This document shows, piece after piece, positions 23,001-28,921 of a stretch of 64,000 nucleotides of DNA. This stretch comes from Owenia fusiformis (Eukaryota > Annelida > Polychaeta > Sabellida > Oweniidae). Both the position numbers and the translations under genes were made by a program. The notes below the pieces were generated by a model. It did no database searches, was not told the origin of the DNA, and saw only the letters and a program-made list of their open reading frames with translations. Numbering within the stretch: the stretch's first letter is position 1; each line of letters opens with the position of its first letter. The stretch is from the NCBI GenBank assembly GCA_903813345.2, contig CAIIXF020000009.1, forward strand, positions 928,001 through 992,000, read 5' to 3'.

Positions 23001-25918
23001 TTTCCACTGGTAGCCTCAAAACAGGGTTTGAAGAAAATGTGTAAAAGACCGACCATATTTGTAGCCTTAAAATATTAATAACTCGATTTTGAATGTCAAT
23101 CATAGACAACGTTTTTTTATCGATTTTGTTCCTTTCAACGAAAGGCTAGCAAACAAATTGGGCATGACCATCTCCTCTCGATTCAATTGTCCTGCCTTAT
23201 AGCTATCATTTCTATCTATCCTAATTTTTTACTGAAATCTAACGTACAATTTCGAAATAAAAATGATTTGTTATCGTCATAGCCTACTGAATTCTGAACA
23301 CGATGTAATGTTATGCCTTGGTCACATATGCTCCGATTTTCACTACGGCGCCCGCCCGATTGAGTATTTTGTTCATATTGAATACAATATTGAACAAAAC
23401 ACTCAATCGGCCGGGCGCCGGCCGATGGATTGGAGCATATGTGACCCAGGCATTACGTGCGCTCTCTTATCGGGATTAAAAGTGACTAACTATTTCAGTA
23501 CACCATTAGAAAGTTTCTTTTGTCATATTGAATGTAGTTTTTACCAGTTGAGGTTGAACAACTGAGAAATCAAACATTACGTTGCGACGTGAACACCGAC
23601 AATGTTAAGTGTGTTTTTGTTAATTGCGTTTCATATTAATGAACTTAAAGGGTGACGCATATCGTTTAGCAAATCGAACGCTCGTTTCTGGTGTTGCTCA
23701 CCGTTTAGTATAAAAGGCCCGATCCCGGAATAATACTCAAGGGTTTACAGGTTCGAGGTCGTTGTGTCAACACCTCTTACTGTTATATAGCATAAGTATA
23801 TTATAGATCGTCACACATTTATAAAAGGGTGATTTTTATTTTGACAAATCAATTCCACATTTATGGGTGCAGTTTCAGGACCTTCTATTTGTGTATAATA
23901 AGGGAAAATTGGCATCTAAATTTCCCCATAACGTAATAGCACACAGCTTGGCATATGAAATATCCTACAAATGAAACAAAACAAGACAAACCGGTTTCTA
24001 ATACAAGGATTTATATTGGCTGTTGTACATGTATTCTTTGAACGCAATCACTCTTTGGATAACGTTTTCAAAATCATTATAAACGGATAACTTTATCTCA
24101 AAGACAATTTCAATAAACTGGATTTAACAGAACTCCCCTTATTTCTTAAAAATGGACTGATCCAGTTGATTCGCCTGGAGCCGCCATATTGTTTTTATAC
24201 GGGATGCTAATCGGAACCCTTTAATGCAATGTTACGTTCGTTTTCTCATCATAATCTTACTAACCAGAATGAAATTGGTCTTCTAACAACTGAGACATCA
24301 CTTAAAGCTGGACTTCCCTCCGAAACGCAATCTTGGGTTGTTTCGGGGGTGAACTTTATCATTTTGAGCTTAATGAAAGATTATAGAATGATGAACAAAT
24401 GGGGCAAATCGTGTGTAGAAATACTTACGATAAATGTGTCATTTCAAAGATTTTTCATTGAATTTCTTCGTTCGGAGCCGGCGATATGATTTTGGAAAGG
24501 TTTCTAAATGAAGAACGTGACGTCACTTCCGAATCATAGCATTCAAAATAAGTAGCGTTTAATTACTTGCCCTCTTCACAAGGACACGGTGGTGAAGGGG
24601 TAGAGTCCTCGCTTAGCACGCAAAAGGCCCGGGTTCGAATCCGCCTTTTTATTTTTTTAACTAAATTATTGTTCTTTGATATTACGCAGAAAAAAACAAT
24701 TTTTATTTACATAAACTTTATATTAGAGCTTGAAAATGTAAAAACAATATATGTCAACATATTGCGTTTTGGAGCGATGTGCAGGTTTAAAATAAGACAT
24801 TACATACCACGACGATGTTACGTTTTTCATCGTGATTTGAAATGATTAAATACATTTTTAAATCACGAGTCATTGTATCATTATCATAGTCATTGGATTC
24901 CCAGTTTTAGTTTTTCTTCTAATTTTGCATCTTTTTATCTTCATGTAAAAGACCGACAGTCGACCACCGACCACGTGTACCCAACTGTGGAGAGTGACTG
25001 GTCGGTGGTCGGTGGTCGGCGGTCGGCGGTCGGTGTTTTTCGTAAACCCAAATTGGTCTTCTAACAACTGAGACATCGGTTAAAAATAAGACATTACACA
25101 CCACGACGATTTTACGTTTTTCATCGTGATTTGAAATGATTAAATACATTTTTAAATCACGACCTTGTAAAGGTACTATGGTCATTGAATTCCCAGTTTT
25201 AGTTTTTCTTCTAATTTTGCATCTTTTTATCTTCATGTAAAAGACCGACAGTCGACCACCGACCACGTGTACCCAACTGTGGAGAGTGACTTGTCGGTGG
25301 TCGGTGGTCGGTGGTCGGTGTTTTCGTAAACCCCACTCTTCCCTAACACGTGACCACAATTAAAATGGATAAAGGCTACGGTAAAGTTGCAAATAAAGGA
25401 CGTTCGTTTATTTCCATATTTCTGAAGGTTATTTAGATTATACATATCTTCTTAATACTCTTCTATGCATAGTATAGATTCATCGAGCAGTTTGCAATGT
25501 ATTATTACCAGGAGAAAACTTGATACATTAAAATAAGAATTGAAGGCACTCCAAACCCAACCCCACACTTTCCTAGTTTAACCAGATGTCCCTTTCATGT
25601 TTAGAATGTTTGTATATTACGTAACTAGGAAGGTGAATAAGATATCGGTTCGATAGATTGCGCGATACGTATATGTTTATGATAATTCGGAGCCATCGCT
25701 TTTCTGTTGCTACAGAGTAATATGTCGAGAGCTTGGTTGGCCAAACGGAGTGGTGTACACGCCAAACAAAGAGGAGGAGATATTAGTTGGACGAGGAAGT
25801 CAACTCGTGTTCAGAATAAACTGCAGAGGAAATGAAGCATCGATCACTAACTGTCAGATTATTGTAGCAACTAGCACATATCCCTATCGTGCGGATGTTC
25901 AAGTCGAATGTAATACAG
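288..25918 (+). CDS. SRCR-domain protein gene, partial (three exons seen)
   Basis: Gene-level entry. Exons at 288-503, 15,277-15,430 and 25,716-25,918 have canonical acceptor and donor sites, and their phases chain (out 1, in 1; out 2, in 2; out 1). The first exon is the second half of one SRCR domain. The next two form a whole SRCR domain, split after an Asp-Glu-Ala-Ala-Arg run. SRCR modules are extracellular, cysteine-rich and found in scavenger receptors and innate immune proteins; this role follows from the family and is not shown here. Repeat units bounded by phase 1 introns fit a tandem multi-SRCR protein. No signal peptide, start codon, transmembrane segment or stop is visible, so both ends are missing. 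The introns are very long and full of transposons. A non-functional remnant is possible, but all three exons are open and in phase. Confidence 0.72.
538..904. other. Start of SRCR intron 1, no gene seen
   Basis: AT-rich intronic sequence. It includes a CAT repeat near 538, a short GACGG-type simple stretch at 603-632 and a run of G at 765-775. A similar GACGG tract occurs near 47,996. I see no coding capacity. Confidence 0.5.
905..2120 (+). pseudogene. Degenerate non-LTR retrotransposon (LINE) 3' ORF fragments
   Basis: At 1,004-1,186 the plus strand reads MFKSFILPLFDYCDILQG followed by KLALLDRLFYKAACI. This is the thumb/C-terminal pattern of LINE reverse transcriptases (F-I-L-P-x-x-D-Y-C, then a basic helix). 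At about 1,690-1,750 a short stretch reads MTDWNSLSPKVRNN, and at about 1,880-1,935 another reads CQCGFKNETTLHVVFG, like the terminal Cys-rich motif of LINE ORF2 proteins. The pieces lie in different frames with stops between them, so the copy is dead. The catalytic RT core and the endonuclease are absent. The clade cannot be fixed from these fragments. Confidence 0.6.
2791..3855 (-). mobile_element. mariner element, decayed
   Basis: The inverted ends match (CGAGG(G)TTGTCCCAGAAG at 2,791; inverse ending at 3,855) and are flanked by TA on both sides (2,789-2,790 and 3,856-3,857), the IS630/Tc1/mariner target. The minus strand at 3,426-3,181 encodes an 81-residue remnant with a mariner-type helix-turn-helix region (WQNRFKRDYLTLDDDSKHGR). 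The catalytic domain is missing, so the copy cannot move itself. Confidence 0.75.
3181..3426 (-). pseudogene. mariner transposase N-terminal remnant
   Basis: The 81-residue open stretch starts MRLVAVFHTSLGLTAKQ and continues with WQNRFKRDYLTLDDDSKHGRQ. This matches the pattern of mariner DNA-binding domains: a helix-turn-helix followed by a W-x-x-R-F motif and an acidic/GR linker. The DD(E/D) catalytic part is not found downstream within the element. It lies between the TIRs of the 2,791-3,855 unit in the expected orientation. Confidence 0.6.
3944..4806. mobile_element. Tc1/mariner-type MITE with internal foldback
   Basis: The ends are CAGGGTGTTAACCCAAAGAA at 3,944 and a loosely inverted CACCCTG end at 4,806. 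TA duplications sit at 3,942-3,943 and 4,807-4,808. The interior is itself largely palindromic: the stretch with GACAGTTGTACTAGGAAAAT near 4,090 recurs inverted near 4,500 and again near 4,670. No ORF of interest. It is nested in the right half of the 2,187-5,237 element. Confidence 0.65.
5238..5714. repeat. Outer inverted-repeat arm flanking the 5,715-7,171 element
   Basis: The stretch TGTATCAAAATTGGACA near 5,310 recurs inverted near 7,590-7,606, on the other side of the 5,715-7,171 insertion. The pair may be the arms of an older foldback element, or of a rearrangement, that was later invaded. A local degenerate repeat with CGCATCAT units lies at 5,390-5,450. An open stretch here (5,298-5,618) is low-complexity and looks like chance. 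Confidence 0.4.
5715..7171. mobile_element. DNA transposon, CACGGTG ends, 5-bp TSD, copy A
   Basis: The left end is CACGGTGTTATAGCATGACG and the right end is its inverse (with CACCCTG), flanked by ATGGT at 5,710-5,714 and 7,172-7,176. Inside the left end a short open stretch starts ATGGCGGATGGGAAAGGC (5,781), homologous to exon 1 of copy B at 40,362 but with the donor GT changed to AT. Inside the right end, on the minus strand, is a 9-codon start MAAMEQKTK followed by a GTTGGT donor. An inverted partial copy of the left end (about 6,650-6,757) and a duplicated stretch (about 6,567-6,635 and 6,757-6,825) show internal rearrangement. Non-autonomous. The superfamily is discussed in the findings. 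Confidence 0.75.
7172..7795. other. Flank between two TIR elements
   Basis: This stretch carries the right partner of the outer inverted repeat (about 7,585-7,640 against 5,280-5,325). An open stretch on the plus strand (7,169-7,618) shows no domain I recognise and reads like chance coding in repeat sequence. Confidence 0.35.
8774..9398 (-). mobile_element. Tc1/mariner element, decayed
   Basis: The ends are CAGGGTGTCAAATGG at 8,774 and the inverse at 9,398, with TA on both sides (8,772-8,773 and 9,399-9,400). The minus strand carries a transposase remnant. Reading down from about 9,190 it gives SPDLNAAEHM, the final catalytic motif of Tc1/mariner transposases, then the C-terminal tail to 8,922. 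The 5' part of the transposase is deleted. Confidence 0.75.
8922..9190 (-). pseudogene. Tc1/mariner transposase C-terminal remnant
   Basis: The minus-strand frame reads SNSPDLNAAEHMGSILMEK and ends in ...AVKAAQGGHTHF before a stop at 8,922. The SPDLN-x-x-E block contains the last catalytic acidic position of the DDE/D domain, and a terminal GGHT motif is typical of the family. The helix-turn-helix and the first two catalytic Asp positions are absent. Confidence 0.7.
9539..10505. other. Intronic sequence with dispersed repeat and AT palindrome
   Basis: About 10,080-10,250 (TTATGACGTCACAACAAT ... GATGTCACAAGTCATCTTGC) recurs in diverged form at about 55,350-55,520, so it is a dispersed repeat. 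At about 10,347-10,383 there is a near-perfect AT-only palindrome centred on AAATAAAATTT. I see no gene. Confidence 0.4.
10506..11830 (+). repeat. Left terminal inverted repeat of the Polinton-like element
   Basis: Matches the inverse of about 13,970-15,196. It holds several sub-repeats: the block GGTCACATGGTTACTGATAT occurs two or three times at 10,643-10,900, and a block of about 100 bp ending GGTAACCTGGTGACTATGTG occurs at about 10,975 and about 11,470. Between 11,085 and 11,330 there is a cluster of TTTTAACCAAT motifs (CCAAT boxes) that is shorter in the right repeat. It ends in a short GCC-rich tract at 11,797-11,827. Confidence 0.7.
11831..11957 (-). promoter_or_regulatory. 3' flank of basic-protein ORF with AATAAA signals
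   Basis: Read on the minus strand, AATAAA occurs near 11,900 (plus TTTATT), about 60 bp after the stop at 11,958, followed by AT-rich sequence. This would fit a polyadenylation signal for the minus-strand transcripts of the element. Position and motif only; no transcript evidence. Confidence 0.35.
11958..12398 (-). CDS. Small basic protein of the Polinton-like element
   Basis: The longest frame begins at 12,398 (146 aa), but the Met at 12,353 (MPKIVPYVDNPEVWKKFIRA) is the more likely start. A TATATAAAG box read on the minus strand lies at 12,414-12,406, which puts transcription start downstream of the first ATG; the shorter form is 131 aa. The protein is basic, with GYGKRGKLKW in the middle, a Gln/Lys/Arg-rich region, a KKPKKKRD cluster that looks like a nuclear localisation signal, and a Gly-Pro-Pro tail. 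I do not recognise a named domain. By position beside a packaging-type ATPase it may be a core or minor virion-like protein; that is inference. Confidence 0.55.
   Translation of the reverse strand: MDISIRCLIEKEEATMPKIVPYVDNPEVWKKFIRAQVEGRVIGHAGYGKRGKLKWVPVSSVREPIVQHVSPTEAVYQRAKAEIDKQQKEMGERDRPPKRVYRQMSDNESFDHTSNGNVMNRLFKKPKKKRDVTVYSGPPGKRQHRQ
12406..12414 (-). promoter_or_regulatory. TATA box for the small basic ORF
   Basis: The minus strand reads GAGTATATAAAGGGAAACC. It lies between the ATPase-side ORF (ends 12,440) and the small basic ORF, 53 bp upstream of the Met at 12,353. This suggests that the basic ORF has its own transcript. Confidence 0.45.
12440..13297 (-). CDS. ATPase C-terminal continuation plus zinc-finger/acidic protein
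   Basis: The 285-residue frame opens with ASQMYPGKTH ... PFGYLVVDLKQET. From memory of uncharacterised invertebrate relatives, this is the usual C-terminal block of the same ATPase whose Walker motifs lie in the neighbouring frame (13,303-13,866). The start Met at 13,297 is therefore probably not a true N-terminus. Next come a low-complexity stretch (about residues 60-110), a Cys/His cluster CKDCGTVL...H...HQKYC (about 115-135) that could bind zinc, and a helical acidic region ending in an Asp/Glu/Ser-rich tail. It may be the rest of one long protein interrupted by a one-base frame change, or a separate product. It lies within an endogenous virus-like element; I describe the break only. Confidence 0.55.
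   Translation of the reverse strand: MASQMYPGKTHTLLDIYRQATENPFGYLVVDLKQETEDGSRLKPNALQQVAESDPYTSFQHFYNTAGRSTAHQRQDMTEFRSNTIVQPTQMDATYPGPMDDVTLRNPSVLHLPHCKDCGTVLITTKHADIHQKYCQYGDTDKNKPHAEDLKENYTFSTLKQNVLDVLQKEADTLYEKYTTRGLPEKEITQKLKAKLYPKAKSEFLNDYGEILRLFIEVKDADVHREIVEEIEFLVDQDISLSRAIRKTLAKYSYIADEMFNDEESVDGSDFEDADTSSEMEEECS
13303..13866 (-). CDS. Zinc-finger + packaging-type ATPase (HerA/FtsK-like, A32-type)
   Basis: 187 residues from ATG at 13,866. Residues 4-26 form a C2H2 zinc finger (CSVC ... HMRNIH). A P-loop GPTGCGKTT follows at about 52-60 and a Walker B-like LVVIDDLM at about 124-131. A Gln-bearing stretch (ITLQQNIFP) after it could be the sensor region. This combination fits the DNA-packaging ATPases of Polinton-like and related virus-like elements, which drive DNA into capsids. 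The frame stops after NPRVKDR, and the family's C-terminal block continues at once in another frame (13,297 down), so the gene is interrupted or uses frameshifting. A TATA-like CATATAAG (minus) lies about 55 bp upstream. The assignment rests on motifs only. Confidence 0.65.
   Translation of the reverse strand: MDYICSVCYGTFARKDILLRHMRNIHKKDETNFDLNSPIQFRHPFTKIVAGPTGCGKTTYVVDLIDRAEQFIKPQPQRIVWFFKQWQPLYAEIKRKQPHIEFVMGLCDDLMNPDYFDENVTNLVVIDDLMADLSKAVTLLYTAGSHHKNISIITLQQNIFPPNGESRTMSLNSHYLVLFKNPRVKDR
13917..13926 (-). promoter_or_regulatory. TATA-like box for the ATPase ORF
   Basis: The minus strand reads ACCATATAAGTG, about 55 bp before the ATG at 13,866, at the inner edge of the right terminal repeat. 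Position and composition fit a core promoter. Confidence 0.4.
13970..15196 (-). repeat. Right terminal inverted repeat of the Polinton-like element
   Basis: Inverse of the left repeat, including the GGTCAAAGAGTGCA junction, the ATTTGCATATA block, the GGTAACCTGGTGACTATGTG block and the GTGCACC/CCGGAAGTG end region. It differs from the left arm by an expanded GGC/GGT tract (13,974-14,070) and by two to three copies of a unit of about 118 bp (about 14,310-14,593; CTCAAACTCCAGAAATCATC repeated). The CCAAT-rich cluster of the left arm is mostly missing here. Confidence 0.7.
13974..14070 (+). repeat. GGC/GGT trinucleotide tract
   Basis: About 97 bp made almost wholly of GGC and GGT triplets. The matching place in the left terminal repeat (11,797-11,827) has only about 31 bp of the complementary GCC-type tract, so the two arms differ by expansion or contraction. 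Confidence 0.85.
15277..15430 (+). CDS. SRCR domain exon (linker and N-terminal half)
   Basis: The acceptor is TCTTTTAG before 15,277 and the donor is CAAG|GTATGT at 15,430/15,431; phase 1 in, phase 2 out. The product is a short Pro/Ser linker (DPSASPPKQP), then IRLVSYNDSF...GVVELYLNGRWGPL, the strongly conserved SRCR opening (R-L-V, G-x-V-E-x-Y-x-N-G-x-W-G), ending ...DEAAR. The usual V-C-D after W-G-x is VVD here, so that first cysteine is replaced, as in group A/B variants or a diverged domain. It continues in frame to 25,716. Confidence 0.75.
15620..16667 (+). mobile_element. mariner element, decayed, nested
   Basis: The ends CCAGGTCGTTCAATAAGTTC at 15,620 and the inverse at 16,667 are flanked by TA on each side (15,618-15,619 and 16,668-16,669). 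TIRs extend imperfectly inward for over 150 bp. The plus strand at about 16,050-16,320 keeps scraps of a transposase: FHQDNVPCHRANMVQDS, which matches the second catalytic Asp block of mariner (Q-D-N-A-P-x-H), followed by several frame breaks and stops. Confidence 0.78.
16050..16320 (+). pseudogene. mariner transposase remnant
   Basis: The frame reads FHQDNVPCHRA around 16,058-16,090, the catalytic-Asp block of mariner transposases. Downstream sequence resembles the C-terminal region but is broken by stops and shifts. It lies between the TIRs of the 15,620-16,667 unit in the matching direction. Confidence 0.65.
17256..17588 (+). CDS. Hypothetical 110-residue ORF with hydrophobic segment
   Basis: Open from ATG at 17,256. 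Residues about 12-28 are hydrophobic (AVWFVICYICVILIE), like a signal anchor. The rest is polar with several Cys and no domain I recognise. It lies inside SRCR intron 2 between transposons, with no clear splice sites or promoter. It could be a first exon of an intronic gene, a transposon fragment, or chance. Confidence 0.15.
   Translation: MKAYKWDYCFKAVWFVICYICVILIEVNVSDKGSSSKRTYTANYDVSNVSGNIICNSLEYYQIKASRKSDFLHFGEHTQETCIKLILYILQKICEICHGERSVERHQLDD
17961..18038. repeat. Short inverted repeat with poly-C loop
   Basis: AGTCTAGCTACAAGCCTCTG at 17,961 pairs with CAGAGCTTGTAGCTAGACT ending at 18,038. The loop contains a run of about 12 C. Probably a small foldback MITE or its remnant. Confidence 0.55.
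19425..19505. repeat. Perfect 37-bp hairpin at the 5' edge of the Penelope-like element
   Basis: Arms 19,425-19,461 and 19,469-19,505 are exact inverses with a 7-bp loop (AGTTCAC). The right arm runs on into the RT-thumb coding sequence, so the left arm is an inverted copy of the element's own 5'-truncated end. Inverted 5' pieces are common in Penelope-like insertions. Confidence 0.85.
19507..21058 (+). pseudogene. Penelope-like retroelement: RT thumb + GIY-YIG endonuclease, interrupted
   Basis: From 19,507 the frame reads MPFLDTVTEIKEDRSLSISV then VYRKPTHTDLYL, the region just after the RT palm in Penelope-like elements. It is followed by a helical linker and a GIY-YIG nuclease start: VIYEIQCSDCDKKYIGETGR with R-x-x-x-H-R downstream (about residues 160-195). 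The nuclease is cut at about 20,090 by roughly 700 bp of unrelated sequence and resumes near 20,800 with SAIAQHSFDEAHKINWDYRI, the catalytic-Glu helix (KEAIHIHK) and PELNRD, ending at a stop at 21,058. The RT catalytic core (YxDD) is missing at the 5' end. Dead copy. Confidence 0.8.
20092..20792. mobile_element. Unidentified insertion inside the GIY-YIG domain
   Basis: This stretch separates two halves of one nuclease domain. Edges are approximate (the coding match is lost after ALKS and regained at about NPDKSA). TTAA occurs near both edges (20,074 and 20,802) but does not restore the frame exactly. Inside, CACACTACTATACCT near 20,262 is inverted near 20,457, so it is partly palindromic. No ORF of note and no family assigned. 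Confidence 0.5.
22127..23313. other. Intron sequence, no gene seen
   Basis: AT-rich. The pattern AAACACATTTT(G/T)...ACCTATTTTATCTT repeats loosely at about 22,700 and 22,820. At about 22,955-23,005 there is a GACCGACCACCGACC-type tract that recurs at 24,950-25,050 and 25,240-25,330. No coding signal seen. Confidence 0.4.
23314..23452. mobile_element. Palindromic MITE, 139 bp, TSD TTA
   Basis: TGCCTTGGTCACATATGCTC at 23,314 is inverted at 23,452 (GAGCATATGTGACCCAGGCA). An inner arm CGATTGAGT...TTGTTCA is also mirrored. TTA flanks both sides (23,311-23,313 and 23,453-23,455), fitting a PIF/Harbinger-type MITE. Confidence 0.75.
24582..24646 (+). tRNA. tRNA-Ala(AGC)-like sequence, probably pseudo or SINE head
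   Basis: The sequence reads GGTGAAGGGGTAGAG (A-box-like), CTCGCTTAGCACGC (anticodon arm with AGC in the loop, as in tRNA-Ala) and GGGTTCGAATCC (perfect B-box/T-arm). The acceptor stem does not pair well and the 5' end is off consensus. It may be a decayed tRNA gene or the tRNA-derived head of a SINE. Confidence 0.5.
24787..25334. repeat. Tandem segmental duplication containing a GGTCGGT minisatellite
   Basis: About 24,787-25,048 and 25,083-25,334 are near-identical direct copies (AAAATAAGACATTACA ... CGTAAACCC). Each ends in a CCGACCACCGACC / GGTCGGTGGTCGGTGG tract. The joint carries AATTGGTCTTCTAACAACTG, also found at 24,274, so the copied unit may reach back to there. Long minus-strand open stretches here are by-products of the repeat. 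Confidence 0.75.
25716..25918 (+). CDS. SRCR domain exon (C-terminal half)
   Basis: The acceptor is TTGCTACAG before 25,716 and the donor is TACAG|GTAAGG at 25,918/25,919; phase 2 in, phase 1 out. It reads VICRELGWPNGV, later INCRGNEASITNC, and ends DVQVECNTG. These are the C-R-x-L-G, C-x-G-x-E-x-x-x-x-x-C and V-x-C hallmarks of SRCR. Joined to the 15,277-15,430 exon it makes one domain. The exon end and donor are the apparent source of the 39-bp minisatellite that follows at once. Confidence 0.78.
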
Positions 25919-27478
25919 GTAAGGTTTGTGATGTCCCGATGTTGAATGTAATACAGGTGAGGCTTTGTAATGTACTGATGTTGAATGTAATACAGGTGAG
26001 GCTTACTGATGTTCCGATGTTAAATGTAATACAGGTGAGGCTTTGTGATGTCCTGATGTTGAATGTAATACAGGTGAGGCTTACTGATGTCCCGATGTTA
26101 AATGTAATACAGGTGAGGGTTTGTGATGTCCCGATGTTGAATGTAATACAGGTGAGGCTTTGTGATGTCCCGATGTTAAATGTAATACAGGTGAGGCTTT
26201 GCGATGTCCCGATGTTAAATGTAATACAGGTGAGGCTTTATGATGTCCCGATGTTGAATGTAACACAGGTGAGGCTTTCTGATGTCCCGATGTTGAATGT
26301 AATACAGGTGAGGCTTTGTGATGTCCCGATGTTGAATGTAATACAGGTGAGGCTTTGTGATGTCCCGATGTTGAATGTAATACAGGTGAGGCTTTGTAAT
26401 GTCCCGATGTTGAATGTAATACAGGTGAGGCTTTATGATGTCCCGATGTTGAATGTAATACAGGTGAGGCTTTGTGATGTCCTGATGTTGAATGTAATAC
26501 AGGTGAGGCTTACTGATGTTCCGATGTTAAATGTAATACAGGTGAGGCTTTGTGATGTCCTGATGTTGAATGTAATACAGGTGAGGCTTACTGATGTCCC
26601 GATGTTAAATGTAATACAGGTGAGGGTTTGTGATGTCCCGATGTTGAATGTAATACAGGTGAGGCTTTGTGATGTCCCGATGTTAAATGTAATACAGGTG
26701 AGGCTTTGCGATGTCCCGATGTTAAATGTAATACAGGTGAGGCTTTATGATGTCCCGATGTTGAATGTAACACAGGTGAGGCTTTGTGATGTCCCGATGT
26801 TGAATGTAATACAGGTGAGGCTTTGTGATGTCCCGATGTTAAATGTAATACAGGTGAGGCTTTGCGATGTCCCGATGTTAAATGTAATACAGGTGAGGCT
26901 TTATGATGTCCCGATGTTGAATGTAACACAGGTGAGGTTTTGTGATGTCCCGATGTTGAATGTAATACAGGTGAGGCTTTGTGATGTCCCGATGTTGAAT
27001 GTAATACAGGTGAGGCTTTGTGATGTCCCGATGTTGAATGTAATACAGGTGAGGCTTTGTAATGTCCCGATGTTGAATGTAATACAGGTGAGGCTTTATG
27101 ATGTCCCGATGTTGAATGTAACACAGGTGAGGCCTTGTGATGTCCCGATGTTGAATGTAATACAGGTGTGGCTTTGTGATGTCCCGATGTTGAATGTAAT
27201 ACAGGTGAGGCTTTGTAATGTCCCGATGTTGAATGTAATACAGGTGAGGCTTACTGATGTCTCAATGTTAAATGTAATACAGGTGAGGTTGTGTAATGTC
27301 CTGATGTTGAATGTAAGACAGGTGAGGCTTTGTGATGTCCTGATGTTAAATGTAATATTGGTGAGGCCTGCTGATGTCCCGATGTTGAATGTAATACAGG
27401 TGAGGTTGTGTAATGTCCTGATGTTGAATGTAAGACAGATGAGGCTTTGTGATGTCCTGATGTTAAATGTAATCACCC
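25919..27478. repeat. 39-bp minisatellite, about 40 copies, carrying the exon's splice donor
   Basis: The unit GTGAGGCTTTGTGATGTCCC + GATGTTGAATGTAATACAG (39 bp) is repeated about 40 times with few substitutions. The first unit is 38 bp and starts as the real intron (GTAAGG). Each unit ends GAATGTAATACAG|GTGAGG, a copy of the last bases of the SRCR exon plus its 5' splice site. Because 39 is a multiple of three and the unit has no stop in several frames, long open frames appear on both strands (579 codons on plus); I regard these as artefacts. Units 3-9 and 16-22 share the same variant order, showing a copied block of about 507 bp. Confidence 0.9.
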
Positions 27479-27489
27479 ATTCTCAATAA

Positions 27490-28900
27490 GAATGCATATT
27501 CCAGGTATGAATCTGACAAAAATTAAAGTAGCTTTAAATGGTTTAAAGTTGATGTATTTTTATTTGAATATATGTTAAATATCTAAAGTGACAATATCTT
27601 CATCAATCTCATACCCCTTCATGGAAAAGTTATCTAGTATTCATTTAAAAATGCAAGTCTCTGTCATTTACGTAATGGAGGGTTGTCGAAACAAACGACC
27701 TATATTTTCATTCCACATATTATTCTCATGTCTGTTTTTGTACCTAACAATAAGGATACATTTTGCCTTAATACTAAATCATACACCAGGCATTTTGAAG
27801 ATACACAAGTGGAAAGAATTCACATTGAGGTCAACAATTACATGTGACTTATTATTCATTTTCACAAACAAAACCTAAGTGCTACATGTCATTCCAATTT
27901 TATAAAAACTCAGTTTGATAACATTAGATTTATTTATTTTTTTCTGATTAGAAATAGTGTTCAGAATCAAATGATAGCCATATCTCGGTGTTTGATATGC
28001 CATACAAAATTTATTTGAGATTTGTATGTCGTTACATCCTTAGTAACGTATATGATCCAGAAATAGTAACATCGTAGAATGAGTCACAATATATGTGATC
28101 ATGGTTAAACCATCAACCGGTGCTTCTTTTATCATGTTTACACTGCATTTTAACCAATAGTAACATTTAAAACAAACATAGTTCTGTGGACCATCATGTA
28201 ACGTAAATGATGGTGAAATTAACAAACTTTTGAAATAGAAACATTAAAGCTAACATAAACATTATTGATGCACAAAACACGTAATGAATTAATATATTGT
28301 CACATACGCTATATGTTGGAATGAATATATACAGGATTAAAGGGACATAATCTTTCTTCAAACATTTGTAATGCTAAATCTTTTGTAACATAAGTGATTA
28401 CAAAACTTACAATCGCAATATCAAAACTATACTATATAATTTGTGATTATCGTCAAAAAGTAACAACATTCAGTGTCTCCTCTTATATCATAGGTACATA
28501 TGAACTCCTGAAAACGTTACTTAATCCTAACTTGGACATATAGATCCCATAGAACACGTGTTTAAATCTCAGAACACAGATCTAGAGTTTAAATAGCCCT
28601 TTAAACTTCCCTTTTGGGATTGACTCCTCTACTACACACTCAATATCTTAGACTCTCAGCCAAATAACGTAACATTCTAGAGACCATTGGAGATTCTTCT
28701 TTTCTTTAAAAAATAGTATTTATCATCATCAGTATCACATGCAGTGCCTTTTCGACATACCAACAGTATCGTAAACTGCAGTGAAAAAAATCGCCAAGAT
28801 GTAGCTCTTTATCTCCACTCTCAGTTTGCATGATGGCCCTGTCAGAATACTGATCTTGGATAGCTATGTTGTCTCTTCTTGTATGTCATTCCTGGTTCGT
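27490..28900. other. Intergenic or intronic AT-rich sequence, no gene seen
   Basis: No SRCR exon, RNA gene or transposon end recognised. The motif GTAAATGATGG, or its inverse, recurs here and again near 30,010-30,190. Confidence 0.4.
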
Positions 28901-28921
28901 TTCATTTTGTGTGGTGCGCTT

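Noticed and set aside
24870-25445. Minus-strand frames rich in RPPTTDHRP
   Set aside because: They are translations of the GGTCGGT tract; there is no start context or conserved domain.
25919-27478. CRISPR-like array
   Set aside because: The units are contiguous without unique spacers, the sequence is eukaryotic, and the repeat derives from the adjacent exon.
25750-27489. A 579-codon plus-strand frame through the 39-bp repeat
   Set aside because: It continues past the exon's donor into intronic tandem repeats; it stays open only because 39 is divisible by three and the unit lacks stops. Both strands show similar open runs.
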